Positions 32,489 through 41,839 of a DNA stretch of 64,000 nt are shown here, in pieces. The position numbers were made by a program, and so were the translations under genes. Below the pieces are notes generated by a model. It searched no databases. It was given only the letters and a program-made list of their open reading frames with translations, and was not told the DNA's origin. Source of the DNA: Streptomyces sp. NBC_01231 (GTDB lineage Bacteria > Actinomycetota > Actinomycetes > Streptomycetales > Streptomycetaceae); NCBI GenBank assembly GCA_035999765.1, contig CP108521.1:5022001-5086000 (forward strand), read 5' to 3'. Position 1 is the first letter of the stretch. Each line of letters begins with the position of its first letter.

Positions 32489-35035
32489 ATGGCAACGACC
32501 ACACCAGCCGGTGTGCGGGCCCACACCAAGCACGGAGGAGGGGCCTCCGACAGCGATCCGATGACGCACCGGCAGATCATGGAGGCGCTCTCCGGGCTGC
32601 TGCTCGGGATGTTCGTGGCGATCCTGTCGTCCACGATCGTCACCAACGCGCTTCCCGAGATCATCGGCGACCTCGGCGGCGGCCAGTCCGCCTACACCTG
32701 GGTCGTCACCGCCGCGCTGCTGTCCATGACGGCGGCCACGCCCCTGTGGGGCAAGCTCTCCGACCTGTTCAGCAAGAAGGCTCTCGTCCAGATAGCCCTC
32801 GTCATCTACGTGCTCGGATCGGCCGCCGCGGGTCTGTCGCAGAACCCCGGCATGCTGATCGCCTGCCGCGTGGTGCAGGGCATCGGTGTCGGCGGTCTGT
32901 CCGCCCTCGCGCAGATCGTGATGGCCGCGATGATCTCCCCGCGTGAGCGCGGGCGCTACTCCGGCTACCTCGGCGCGACCTTCGCCATCGCCACCGTCGG
33001 CGGTCCGCTGCTCGGCGGTGTCATCACCGACACCTCGTGGCTCGGCTGGCGCTGGTGCTTCTACGTCGGTGTGCCGTTCGCGGTCATCGCGCTGATCGTG
33101 CTGCAGAAGACCCTGCACCTGCCCGTCGTCAAGCGGGAGGTCAAGGTCGACTGGGGCGGCGCGTTCTTCATCTCCGCCGCGGTCTCCCTGCTGCTGCTGT
33201 GGGTCACCTTCGCCGGTGACAAGTACGACTGGGTGTCGTGGCAGACGTACGCGATGGTCGGCGGCTCGATCGTGCTCGGTCTGCTGTTCGTGCTGGTCGA
33301 GTCCAAGGCCAGCGAGCCGATCATCCCGCTGCGGCTGTTCCGCAACCGCACCATCACGCTGTCCTCGCTCGCCTCGCTCTTCGTGGGCGTCGCGATGTTC
33401 ACCGGCACCGTCTTCTTCAGCCAGTTCTTCCAGCTGGCCCGGGACAAGTCCCCGACCATGTCGGGTGTCATGACGATCCCGATGATCGGCGGTCTGTTCA
33501 TCTCCTCGACCGTCTCCGGGCAGTTCATCACCCGGACCGGCAAGTGGAAGGTCTGGCTGGTCATCGGCGGCGTGCTGGTGACGGCCGGCCTGGGCCTGCT
33601 GGGCACCGTCCGGTACGACACGGACTACTGGAAGATGGCGATCTTCATGGCCCTGCTGGGCCTGGGCATCGGCATGATGATGCAGAACCTGGTGCTCTCC
33701 ACGCAGAACCAGGTGGCCCCCGCCGACCTCGGCTCGGCCAGCTCCACGGTCACGTTCTTCCGTTCCCTGGGCGGTGCGGTCGGCGTCTCCGCGCTGGGCG
33801 CCGTGATGGCCCACCGCATCACCGACTACGCCCAGGACGGCATCGCCGACCTCGGCCCCAAGTACGCCTCCATGGCCTCGGGTGCCGGCTCCGGCTCCAT
33901 CCCGGACATGGACAAGCTGCCCGCCCCGCTGCGCACGGTCATGGAGAGCGCGTACGGCCACGGCATCGCGGACGTCTTCCTGATCGCGTCGGGCCTGGCC
34001 CTGCTCGCCTTCCTCATCACGCTGTTCATCAAGGAGGTCCCGTTGCGGACGAAGGGCGCACTCGCGCAGACGGCCTCGGAGGAGACCCCGGACCAGGCGG
34101 CCCCGGCCGCGGCCGCGCAGACCCCCGCCGAGGTGCAGGCTCCGGCCGAGGCGCAGGCTTCCGCCCAGGCGCACGTCCCGAGCTGGGCCGTCACCGAGTC
34201 CACCACCGAGGCCGCTCCCGAGGGCACGCAGCGGCTCGCCGCGGTGGCAACGATCGCCCGTCCTGAGGGCTCGGCCGGTGTGCCGGTCGGTGGTTTCGTG
34301 CGGGGCGCGGAGGGTGTTCCGGTCGCGGGTGCGGCGGTGACGCTGATCTCACTGGCGGGTCGGCAACTGGGCCGCGCGGTCGCGCAGGCGGACGGCTCCT
34401 ACGGGCTGGACGCTCCGGGCACGGGTTCGTATGTCCTGATCGCCTCGGCGGACGGCTTCCAGCCGCAGGCGTCCACCGTCGTGGTGGGCGGCGAGCCGGT
34501 GGCGTACGACATTCTCCTGAGCGGTACCAGTGGCCTGAGCGGGCTGGTGCGGGCCGCCCACACCGGCAGCCCGGTGAAGGACGCGATGGTCATCGTCACC
34601 GACGTACGCGGGGACCTGCTGGCCACCGCCGTCAGCGGTGAGCAGGGCGAGTTCTCGTTCGCGGAGCTGGTGCCCGGTGCGGTGACGGTCGCCGTGAACG
34701 CCGCCGGATACCGGCCGCGTGCCCTGCCGGTGGAGGTCGGCGGCAGCGGGGTGACCCGCGTCGAGGTGGACCTGGATTCCGGGGCTCAGCTGCAGGGGGT
34801 CGTGCGGGCGCCGCACGGTCCGCTGGCGGACGCCCGGGTGACGCTGGTCGACGCGGCCGGCAACGTCGTCGCCACCGCCACCACCGGCACCGACGGGGCG
34901 TACGCCTTCACCGATCTGGACGGGGGCGACTACACGGTCATCGCGACCGGATACGCCCCGGTCGCGACCGCGCTGACCGTCCAGGGCCAGGGCGTCGACG
35001 GCCACGACATCGAACTCTCCCACCCCGGCGAGTAG
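32489..35035 (+). CDS. DHA2-type MFS exporter fused to three carboxypeptidase-regulatory-like domains
   Basis: An 848-residue protein. Residues ~35-535 form a 14-helix DHA2 exporter: motif A GKLSDLFSKKALVQ, motif C ATFAIATVGGPLLGGV. An Ala/Gln/Glu-rich linker (~540-590) leads to three tandem beta-sandwich units of the CarboxypepD_reg/CNA-B type (~597-670, 677-750, 757-840), each with a turn such as ADGSYGLD, EQGEFSFAEL or TDGAYAFTDL. With 14 helices both ends should be cytoplasmic, which is unusual for this domain. The downstream YceI gene carries the same kind of domain, so the two proteins may interact (inference). Confidence 0.9.
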   Translation: MATTTPAGVRAHTKHGGGASDSDPMTHRQIMEALSGLLLGMFVAILSSTIVTNALPEIIGDLGGGQSAYTWVVTAALLSMTAATPLWGKLSDLFSKKALVQIALVIYVLGSAAAGLSQNPGMLIACRVVQGIGVGGLSALAQIVMAAMISPRERGRYSGYLGATFAIATVGGPLLGGVITDTSWLGWRWCFYVGVPFAVIALIVLQKTLHLPVVKREVKVDWGGAFFISAAVSLLLLWVTFAGDKYDWVSWQTYAMVGGSIVLGLLFVLVESKASEPIIPLRLFRNRTITLSSLASLFVGVAMFTGTVFFSQFFQLARDKSPTMSGVMTIPMIGGLFISSTVSGQFITRTGKWKVWLVIGGVLVTAGLGLLGTVRYDTDYWKMAIFMALLGLGIGMMMQNLVLSTQNQVAPADLGSASSTVTFFRSLGGAVGVSALGAVMAHRITDYAQDGIADLGPKYASMASGAGSGSIPDMDKLPAPLRTVMESAYGHGIADVFLIASGLALLAFLITLFIKEVPLRTKGALAQTASEETPDQAAPAAAAQTPAEVQAPAEAQASAQAHVPSWAVTESTTEAAPEGTQRLAAVATIARPEGSAGVPVGGFVRGAEGVPVAGAAVTLISLAGRQLGRAVAQADGSYGLDAPGTGSYVLIASADGFQPQASTVVVGGEPVAYDILLSGTSGLSGLVRAAHTGSPVKDAMVIVTDVRGDLLATAVSGEQGEFSFAELVPGAVTVAVNAAGYRPRALPVEVGGSGVTRVEVDLDSGAQLQGVVRAPHGPLADARVTLVDAAGNVVATATTGTDGAYAFTDLDGGDYTVIATGYAPVATALTVQGQGVDGHDIELSHPGE

Positions 35036-35053
35036 TTCGGATCCGGCCCGGGT

Positions 35054-35082
35054 CGGGCACGCCTCCGCTCGGAGCGTGCCCG
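35054..35082 (+). terminator. Hairpin between the MFS-fusion and YceI genes
   Basis: CGGGCACGC and GCGTGCCCG form a 9-bp stem with an 11-nt loop. No T-run follows directly; it may be a partial terminator that sets lower expression of the YceI gene. Confidence 0.6.
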
Positions 35083-35137
35083 GCGCGGGCCGTTCTCTTT
35101 ATGACCAGTTTGTAATGCTTTCGCAGGGAGAAAAGGG

Positions 35138-35959
35138 ATGGGACTGACCGCGAAGATCCGTACGCGGGACGGATGGGCCGTGTCGCACGCGGTAGTCACG
35201 GTGACCGACATGACCGGCTCGCAGGTGCTGCGCGCCGAGGCCGACTCCGAGGGTGCCGTACGGGACACGACCGCGCTGGCGCCGGGCGCGTACACCGTCA
35301 TCGTCACGGCCGTCGGGTACGCGCCCGCCGCCGCGAGCGCCCTCGTCACGGCGAGCGGCCGGGCCGAGGTCGGCACCGTGACGCTGGCCCGGCAGGGCGG
35401 GACCGAGCTGCCGCCGCCGGGGCCGTGGACCGTCGACCCGGCGCACTCCAGTGTGTCCGCCGCCGCCCAGCACCTGGGTATCTCCACCGTGCACGGACGG
35501 TTCACCGAGTTCACGGCCTCGATCGAGGTCGCCCCGGACGACGTGGCCAAGTCCCGCGTGGAGGCGGTCATCCGGGCGGCGTCCATCGACACCGGCAACG
35601 GCATGCGCGACACGCACCTGAGGTCCGCGGACTTCCTGGACGTCGAGCGGTTCCCGGAGATCACGTACCACTCGACGGGACTGACGCCGGCCGGTTCGGA
35701 CCGCTGGACCGTGCACGGGGAGCTGACCCTGCACGGCGTCGCCCGACCGGTCGACCTGGACCTCGCCTACCTCGGCACCGGCTCCGATCCCTGGGGCGGC
35801 ACCCGGGCGGCCTACCGGGCGACGACGGAACTGCATCGCGAGGACTTCGCCATGAACTACAACCAGGTCGTCCAGGCGGGCATCGCCGCCATCGGCACGA
35901 AGCTGAAGGTGGAGCTGGACGTCCAGGCGGTGCAGGGCGACTCGCTGCCGCAGGCCTGA
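35138..35959 (+). CDS. YceI-family protein with N-terminal carboxypeptidase-regulatory-like domain
   Basis: A 273-residue protein. Residues 1-85 are a beta-sandwich like the three on the MFS protein (SHAVVTVTDMTGSQVLRAEA, GAYTVIVTAVGYAPAA). Residues ~95-270 are YceI: WTVDPAHSSVSAAAQHLG, DTHLRSADFLDVERFPEITY and LTLHGVARPVDLDL. YceI is a lipocalin-like barrel that binds polyisoprenoids or amides. There is no signal peptide, unlike E. coli YceI, so this one should be cytoplasmic. GCAGGGAG precedes the ATG. Confidence 0.92.
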   Translation: MGLTAKIRTRDGWAVSHAVVTVTDMTGSQVLRAEADSEGAVRDTTALAPGAYTVIVTAVGYAPAAASALVTASGRAEVGTVTLARQGGTELPPPGPWTVDPAHSSVSAAAQHLGISTVHGRFTEFTASIEVAPDDVAKSRVEAVIRAASIDTGNGMRDTHLRSADFLDVERFPEITYHSTGLTPAGSDRWTVHGELTLHGVARPVDLDLAYLGTGSDPWGGTRAAYRATTELHREDFAMNYNQVVQAGIAAIGTKLKVELDVQAVQGDSLPQA

Positions 35960-36027
35960 GGCCGGGGCTGAGGCCCGCGCCACGGGGCGCGGCGGCCCGT
36001 CGGCCCGCCGGCCAAGCCCGGCACCGC

Positions 36028-36414
36028 CTACATCAGCCCGACGACGCGGGGCGGGGCGAACAGATGGCGGGCGCGGTGTTCCTCGGCCACCATGACCGCG
36101 CCCGGCAGCAGTTCGGGGGAATCAGCCGCCCCGGCGAGGGAGTCGCGGTGGCCGGCGCAGGTCGTGCAGGAGGGGTCCCAGTCGGGCAGTGACGCGCGGT
36201 GCGCCTCGGCCAGATGACGGCTCAGGCTGACCTGCGTACCGACGACGCTGTCGGTGACGTCCCAGTCGACGCCGGGGTCCTCCGCGGCGAGCCCGGCGAT
36301 GACGGCCTGCACGTGCTTCATCGCCTCGTAGCGGCGGACGCACTCGGCGCAGTCCCACATCCAGGCGGGTGGCAGTGGCCACTGGTCCTCGGGGCTGAGG
36401 TCTTCCGCACTCAT
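36028..36414 (-). CDS. Conserved protein with two CxxC pairs
   Basis: A 128-residue protein starting MSAEDLSPEDQWPLPPAWMW. CAEC near residue 24 and CTTC near residue 88, with nearby His residues (SRHLAEAH), suggest one zinc site. No family is recognised. The frame stays open to 36591, but the ATG at 36414 begins the conserved-looking text. Confidence 0.6.
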   Translation of the reverse strand: MSAEDLSPEDQWPLPPAWMWDCAECVRRYEAMKHVQAVIAGLAAEDPGVDWDVTDSVVGTQVSLSRHLAEAHRASLPDWDPSCTTCAGHRDSLAGAADSPELLPGAVMVAEEHRARHLFAPPRVVGLM

Positions 36415-36518
36415 GCGGGCCACGGTAGGGGCTGCGGCCCCGGCCCCGCAGGCGTCCGTTCGAACTGGACGCTCCTCGGCCGCGATCCGGGCCCTCTCCA
36501 CATCCCGCTCCAGGAACG

Positions 36519-37238
36519 TCAGTTCCGTCCGGCCGAGCGGCCGGACACGCGCCCGTCGCCGCCGCTCACCCGTGCCACCAGGTCGGTGCACAGGTCCCGG
36601 AGTTTGACGTTGTGGTTCTGCGAGACCCGGCGCAGGCGTTCCAGGGCGATCCGGGCGTCGATCCGTTCCTGCGCCATGAGGATGCCGACGGCCTGGTCGA
36701 TGACGCTGCGGGAGACCAGCGCGGTGCGCACGTCGGCGACGGACTCCTGGCGACGCTCGACGCGCAGGGCGACGTTGATCGCGTCACCCACCCGGTCGGC
36801 GAAGGCCCGGGCCGCGTCCCTGCCCGGGCCCAGCGAGCCCCTTTTGACGCCGTAGAGGTTGAGGGCGGCGTCCCTCTCACCCTCCACCTCGATCGGGATC
36901 GCCAGCACACAACGCACGCCCACGGAGAGCGCGTACGACGTGTACATGGGCCAGCGGGTCTCCGCCTCCAGGTCGGGGGCGTACTTCTCGCTGGTCGTCT
37001 CGGCGGCGTCCACGCAGGGCCCCGAGCCGTTCTCGTACTGGCGCTGGTCGAGGCCACTGGGCAGGCCGTGGCTGCCTGCCAGGGTCAGCAGCCGGTCGGC
37101 GCGGCGCACCGTGATGCTGCACGCGGCCGCGCCGGGCACCGCCTCCACCGCGCGGTCGGTCAGATCGCGCAGCAGCGTGTCGAGACCGTTGCTGCGCACG
37201 ATGGCCATTTCCAGCGTGTCGGACGTCTCGGGGCTCAT
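36519..37238 (-). CDS. GAF-ANTAR regulator
   Basis: A 239-residue protein. A GAF domain (~25-150; YENGSGPCVDAAETTSEKYA, CVLAIPIEVEGERDAALNLY) is followed by an ANTAR domain (~165-225; SRSVIDQAVGILMAQERIDA, then ALERLRRVSQNHNVKLRDLC). ANTAR domains bind paired RNA hairpins to prevent termination. Together with the adjacent GAF-ANTAR gene this suggests control of unlinked leader RNAs. The signal for the GAF domain is unknown. Confidence 0.92.
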   Translation of the reverse strand: MSPETSDTLEMAIVRSNGLDTLLRDLTDRAVEAVPGAAACSITVRRADRLLTLAGSHGLPSGLDQRQYENGSGPCVDAAETTSEKYAPDLEAETRWPMYTSYALSVGVRCVLAIPIEVEGERDAALNLYGVKRGSLGPGRDAARAFADRVGDAINVALRVERRQESVADVRTALVSRSVIDQAVGILMAQERIDARIALERLRRVSQNHNVKLRDLCTDLVARVSGGDGRVSGRSAGRN

Positions 37239-37291
37239 GCACCTACGGATATCCCGTCAACGCCGGTTAACTCCCCGGGCCGCCCGGCCCG

Positions 37292-38014
37292 TCATGTGGC
37301 GTTGTTCGCATCCACGATGCGCCGGGCCAGGTCGCGCAGCTTGATGTTCTCCCGCTGCGAGGCCTTGACCAGGGAGTCGAACGCCTCCGCCGCGTCCATG
37401 TCCATCCGTTCCATGAGGATTCCGGTGGCCTGGCCGATCAGGTCCCTGGTGCGCATCGCCTCCGTCAACTGCTCCCGTACGGTGGCCGAGTCGAGGGCGA
37501 GACTGACGTGCGCGGTGAACAGCCGGCCGACCCGGGTGGCGACCTCGTCGAAGGCGCGCGGCTTGCGGGAGTAGGCCGTGAGGACGGTCAGCCGGCGGCG
37601 GTCGGCGCGCAGCCGCAGCGACAGCGCCGAGCGCAGGCCCAGCTCGGACAGGGCGGCCTCGCCGTCGTCGGCATCGCTGTCCTCCAGCCGGACGACGGGC
37701 GCGCTCCACAGGTTCTCCCAGTACGGCGCCTGCTCGCGTCCGGCGTGCCCGGACTCGGCGAAGCGCACCACCTCGTCGGTCCAGGCGACCGTACGGCGGT
37801 GCTGGGCGCGCTCTATCACGGAGATGCCGGCGTGGTCGGCGCCGGGCAGCAGGTGCACGGCCAGCCGGACCGCGGTGCGCATGGTGTTGTGCGGGGTCAC
37901 CGTGTCGTGCAGTTGCTGAGCCGCCACCGTCAGGGCCTCTGCCAGCTCGAAACCGGCAGCAAAAAGGGGCAAATCAGGAAACTCGGACGCAGCCACCACG
38001 AACCTCTTCGGCAT
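37292..38014 (-). CDS. Second GAF-ANTAR regulator
   Basis: A 240-residue paralogue of the neighbouring gene: GAF (~30-160; LLPGADHAGISVIERAQHRR, then LTVLTAYSRKPRAFDEVATR) and ANTAR (~170-235; TRDLIGQATGILMERMDMDA, AFDSLVKASQRENIKLRDLA). A GTG at 38071 would add 19 residues. Both ANTAR genes face the same way, 54 bp apart, so they may be co-transcribed. The STAS gene is divergent. Confidence 0.9.
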   Translation of the reverse strand: MPKRFVVAASEFPDLPLFAAGFELAEALTVAAQQLHDTVTPHNTMRTAVRLAVHLLPGADHAGISVIERAQHRRTVAWTDEVVRFAESGHAGREQAPYWENLWSAPVVRLEDSDADDGEAALSELGLRSALSLRLRADRRRLTVLTAYSRKPRAFDEVATRVGRLFTAHVSLALDSATVREQLTEAMRTRDLIGQATGILMERMDMDAAEAFDSLVKASQRENIKLRDLARRIVDANNAT

Positions 38015-38190
38015 GCACGCCCAAAGGACGTGCGCAGGAGAGCTCCGCAGCACATTCCTGACTGCGAGCACAGGATGGACAGAACTTTAGCTGCTTGGTT
38101 GCGTCGAAGTGACGTCCGCCTGACGGAGGTCGCGACCACTTCCGGGCGCGATGGTCGGCGTGGTGGAATGGGGGGACGTCAGGTCAGGAA

Positions 38191-38601
38191 GTGGCCTCCC
38201 CCGGAATCCGGACGATCGTCTGCCAGGTGAGTGCCGTGACCTTCCTCCCGAATCCGTGCGAGCTGTGTGATCTACGTGATCTGCCCGGCTCCACGACTCT
38301 GCTGGTCCTCCCGCCCGAGATAGACCTCGGCAACGCCGCGGGCCTGCTGCGCCGGGTCATGTCCGCAGTGGACGCCCGTGCCGGCCGGCTGCGGATCCTG
38401 GTGCTGGACCTCACCTCCACCCACTTCATGGACTCCCAGGGCGTCCGCCTCGTCGACGAGGTCCGCCTGCGGCTCCACCCCGACGTGCGGGTACGGGTGG
38501 TGGCGCTGCCCGACGGAGCCGCCAGCCGGGTCCTTGAGGTGACGGGGGCGCGGCGGGATGTCCCGGTGTACGACAACCTGCGCGAGGCGCTGACGGAGTA
38601 G
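38191..38601 (+). CDS. STAS-domain anti-sigma-factor antagonist
   Basis: A 136-residue STAS protein: LLVLPPEIDLGNAAGLLRRV, then VLDLTSTHFMDSQGVRLVDE, with the phosphorylatable Ser in MDSQG. These proteins titrate RsbW-type anti-sigma factors when unphosphorylated, and could be targets of PP2C/SpoIIE proteins such as the one at 16 kb. Start candidates are GTG 38191 or GTG 38236; both lie ahead of the domain. Confidence 0.85.
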   Translation: MASPGIRTIVCQVSAVTFLPNPCELCDLRDLPGSTTLLVLPPEIDLGNAAGLLRRVMSAVDARAGRLRILVLDLTSTHFMDSQGVRLVDEVRLRLHPDVRVRVVALPDGAASRVLEVTGARRDVPVYDNLREALTE

Positions 38602-38741
38602 GGCGCGTTGGCCGGGGCGGGTGGACGGGGCCGGTGGACGGGGGTGTACCGGGCGGCGACGCCCCGGACGGGTGTACGGGACGGGTGTCCCGCCCGGGTG
38701 TCCCGAGCGGCTGTTTCCGGCCGGGGTCCTAGGCTGACGCC

Positions 38742-39218
38742 ATGGCACCGAACATCGCGACCAACACCTCCGTATCGCTGGACGAGTTGCTGGACTTCGT
38801 ACGGCCCCGGCACCATGCGATCCTGCTGACCCGCCGGTCCGACGGTGGCCCCCAGGGGTCGCCGCTGACCTGCGGGGTCGACGACTCCGGGCGGATCGTC
38901 GTGTCCACCTACCCCGAGCGCGCCAAGACCCGCAACGCCCAGCGGGATCCGCGGGTCAGCCTGATCGTGCTGAGCGACGACTGGAACGGGCCGTGGGTGC
39001 AGGTCGACGGCACCGCCGAGGTCGTCGACTCGCCGGACTCCGTCGAGCCGCTCGTGGAGTACTACCGCAACATCGCCGGCGAGCACCCCGACTGGGACGA
39101 GTACCGGGCGGCCATGCTCAAGCAGGGCAAGTCGATCATCCGGATCACACCGGAACGCTGGGGCCCGGTCGCCACCGGTGGTTTCCCGGCCCGGCTGGTC
39201 TCCGGCGACCAGGAGTGA
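38742..39218 (+). CDS. PPOX-class F420-dependent oxidoreductase
   Basis: A 158-residue split-beta-barrel flavin/F420 enzyme: SLDELLDFVRPRHHAILLTR, then GSPLTCGVDDSGRIVVSTYP and ERAKTRNAQRDPRVSLIVLS. The pattern matches the actinobacterial 'PPOX class F420-dependent oxidoreductase' group, which reduces enones, biliverdin-like or xenobiotic substrates. The substrate here is unknown. Confidence 0.92.
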   Translation: MAPNIATNTSVSLDELLDFVRPRHHAILLTRRSDGGPQGSPLTCGVDDSGRIVVSTYPERAKTRNAQRDPRVSLIVLSDDWNGPWVQVDGTAEVVDSPDSVEPLVEYYRNIAGEHPDWDEYRAAMLKQGKSIIRITPERWGPVATGGFPARLVSGDQE

Positions 39219-39358
39219 ACGACACCCGGGGCACCGAGTCCGGCCGCATGCCCCACGAGGCGGGCAGCCGGACCGCGCCCGAGAGCTGATCCTCCGGAAG
39301 CGCACCCAAGGGGTGTCGTTCGGATCACCCGGGTCCGCGGTGGTCCGAACGACCCGCC

Positions 39359-40117
39359 CTAACCGCGCTCCACCATCGCCTCGATCCCGGCCAGCAGCAG
39401 CTCCAGCGCGAACTCGAAGTCCCGCTCCAGCATCTCCTCGACCGTGTCGCCGCCACGGGCCTTCATGATCACCGTGGACTCCTGGATGACCTCGGCGGCG
39501 TCCGGGGCCCGCGTCACCGTGCTCATGGAGTGCTGGAAGTACTCGTCCGGGGACATGCCGGCGTCGGTGACACGGGCGAAGAAGTGACCCTCGATCGTGC
39601 CGTAGCCGTACACGAACTGGAAGACCGCCGAGATGGCCCCGGTGACGCCGTGCACGGGCAGGGCGGTCTTGCGGATGACGCGCTGCACGACCCGGGAGAA
39701 GGCCAGGTTTTTGGGGCCGATGTTGAGGTAGCGGCCGACCAGCGGCGACAGCCAGGGGTGGCGGACCAGCAGGGCCCGATACACCCTGGCCAGGGCGCGC
39801 AGCTGGTCGCGCCAGTCCTCGTCGGCGTCCGGGTCGGGCAGGTCCAGCTCGCCGAAGACCGCGTCCAGGGCGAGTTCGAGAAGGTCGTCCTTGGTGTCGA
39901 CGTACCAGTAGACGGACATCGCGGTGACGTTCAGCTCGGCGGCGAGCCGGCGCATGGAGAACCGGGCCAGTCCCTCGGCGTCCAGCAGCCGCACGGTGAC
40001 CTCGGTGATCCGCTCCCGGTCCAGCCCGGACGGCTGCCCGCCACCCCGCCCGCCGCGTCGCGCCTTGCCCTCCAGCCACACACTGGTCCGCGCCGCCCGC
40101 TCGGCCGCTTTCACCAT
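39359..40117 (-). CDS. TetR/AcrR-family repressor
   Basis: A 252-residue TetR with HTH ITEVTVRLLDAEGLARFSMR then RLAAELNVTAMSVYWYVDTK, and a TetR_C domain of the tetracycline-repressor class. It lies downstream of and in the same direction as the MFS exporter stop (143 bp gap), so it probably represses that gene through the inverted repeat at 41761. The ligand is unknown. Confidence 0.9.
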   Translation of the reverse strand: MVKAAERAARTSVWLEGKARRGGRGGGQPSGLDRERITEVTVRLLDAEGLARFSMRRLAAELNVTAMSVYWYVDTKDDLLELALDAVFGELDLPDPDADEDWRDQLRALARVYRALLVRHPWLSPLVGRYLNIGPKNLAFSRVVQRVIRKTALPVHGVTGAISAVFQFVYGYGTIEGHFFARVTDAGMSPDEYFQHSMSTVTRAPDAAEVIQESTVIMKARGGDTVEEMLERDFEFALELLLAGIEAMVERG

Positions 40118-40260
40118 GGCGCACCTTCCTCGATTTTCAACGCCGGCCAGCTTAGGCGCCGCGGCAGGGGCCCGGGCCGCACCCGTACGCGACACCGCCG
40201 CGTGGGCGCGATCGGACACACCGGACCCGCAGCCGCCGGCCGAACCGGCCACCCGAACCA

Positions 40261-41757
40261 CTATGCGGAGTCTGCCCGCTCAGCCCGACGCAACAACGCG
40301 GCGGCGACCAACCCCCCGAACAGCACAGCCACCGCCCCCACCAGCTGACTCGTCTCCAGCCCGGAGGCGAACGCGTCCGTGATCTGGCGCCGCTCCTCGG
40401 CCGACCCCGCTTCGGCCAACGCCGCCGGCAGCGAAGCCGCCGCCACCGAGACCGCCGCCGCGAACCGCGAGTTCAGCACCGCGCCGAGCACCGCGACCCC
40501 CAGCCCCTGCCCGAACTCCGCCAGCGTCCCGTTGACGCCCGCGCCCACGCCCGCCTTCTCGGGCGGTATCGCGCTCATCACCGCGTTGGCCATGGCCGGC
40601 ATGGCGAAGGCGACACCGACGCCCATGATGATCAGTCCGAACAGCATTCCGCCGTAACCGTCCCCGCCGAACAGCGCGATCGACGCGAGCCCGGCCGCCA
40701 GGCACGTCATCCCGGACGCGATGGTCAGCGGCGTGCCCAGCCTCGGCAGCAGCAGCGCGCTCACCCCGGTGAGGTTGAGCGCGACGATGGTGAGCGCGAA
40801 CGGCGCCGTGTGCAGACCGGCCTCCAACGGGCCGTATCCGAGCACGAACTGGAGGTGCTGGGTGAGCAGGAAGAGCGAGCCGGCCATCCCGAAGGCGACC
40901 AGGATCGCGCCCGCGACGGCGCCGGTGAACCTCTGGTTCCGGAAGAAGTGCATGTCCAGCATCGGGTACGGGATACGCAGCTCCCAGGCCACGAACCCGG
41001 CCATCACGACAACGCCGATCGCGGCGGAGGTGAGGGTGGGCGCCGAGGTCCAGCCGTCGTCGGGCCCGGAGATGATCGCGTAGACGATGCTCGTCATACC
41101 GATCGTGGACAGCAGCGCGCCGAGCAGGTCGGGCCGATCGCCCCTGGGGTTCTTGGACTCGGGGACGAGGGCGAGCACGGCGATCAGGCCGATGGCCGCG
41201 ACCGGGATGTTGATGAGGAAGATCGCACCCCACCAGAAGTGGTCGAGCATCACCCCGCCGAGCAGCGGGCCGACGGCGAACCCGAGCGAGTTGACCGTGG
41301 ACCACAGTCCGATCGCCTTCACCCGCTCGGTGTCGTCGAAGATCTGGACCACGACGGCGAGCGTGGTGGTCATCAGGAGCGCCCCGCCGACGCCCATCCC
41401 GGCGCGCGCGGCGATCAGTTGACCGCTGGTGGTCGCGAGACCGGCCACCAGCGAGCCGATGCCGAACAGGGCCAGGCCCGCCACCAGCAGCTTCTTGCGG
41501 CCGTAGCGGTCCGCGGAGCTGCCCGCGGTGAGCAGCAGGCCCGACTGCACCAGCGAGTACGCGTTGATCATCCACTGGATGTCCGAGGTGGACGCGTCCA
41601 GCTCGCGGGTGAGCGAGGGGATCGCCACATTCAGAACGGTGTTGTCGAGCAACACCGTGAGCTGTGCCAGACAGATGACACCGAGGATCAGCCAGCGCTG
41701 GGGATGGCCGCCGACCAGTGGGGGAGCCGGGGCCAGTTCCTGGGGGGATGTCGACAT
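40261..41757 (-). CDS. DHA2-type MFS drug exporter
   Basis: A 498-residue, 14-helix EmrB/QacA exporter. Motif A is AGSSADRYGRKKLLVAGLAL and motif C is NSLGFAVGPLLGG. The helix-1 text LAQLTVLLDNTVLNVAIPSL is classical. The ATG at 41757 begins MSTSPQEL; the frame extends to 41862 but through an operator-like sequence. It probably pairs with the TetR gene just downstream. Confidence 0.93.
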   Translation of the reverse strand: MSTSPQELAPAPPLVGGHPQRWLILGVICLAQLTVLLDNTVLNVAIPSLTRELDASTSDIQWMINAYSLVQSGLLLTAGSSADRYGRKKLLVAGLALFGIGSLVAGLATTSGQLIAARAGMGVGGALLMTTTLAVVVQIFDDTERVKAIGLWSTVNSLGFAVGPLLGGVMLDHFWWGAIFLINIPVAAIGLIAVLALVPESKNPRGDRPDLLGALLSTIGMTSIVYAIISGPDDGWTSAPTLTSAAIGVVVMAGFVAWELRIPYPMLDMHFFRNQRFTGAVAGAILVAFGMAGSLFLLTQHLQFVLGYGPLEAGLHTAPFALTIVALNLTGVSALLLPRLGTPLTIASGMTCLAAGLASIALFGGDGYGGMLFGLIIMGVGVAFAMPAMANAVMSAIPPEKAGVGAGVNGTLAEFGQGLGVAVLGAVLNSRFAAAVSVAAASLPAALAEAGSAEERRQITDAFASGLETSQLVGAVAVLFGGLVAAALLRRAERADSA

Positions 41758-41760
41758 GCC

Positions 41761-41792
41761 GTACACCGTAGAACAGTTCCCATACGGCGTAC
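41761..41792. promoter_or_regulatory. TetR operator candidate
   Basis: GTACACCGTA (41761-41770) and TACGGCGTAC (41783-41792) form an inverted repeat (9 of 10 matching) around 12 bp, immediately upstream of the MFS start. Confidence 0.6.
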
Positions 41793-41815
41793 AACACAGT
41801 TTCCCGCCGTACCCG

Positions 41816-41838
41816 CGCCGTACCCGCGCCGTACGGGA
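41816..41838 (+). repeat. GCCGTACCCGC tandem repeats
   Basis: Three copies of an 11-bp unit (CGCCGTACCCG) lie just beyond the operator; the outer TTTCCCG and CGGGAAA make the block partly palindromic. Confidence 0.6.
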
Positions 41839-41839
41839 A

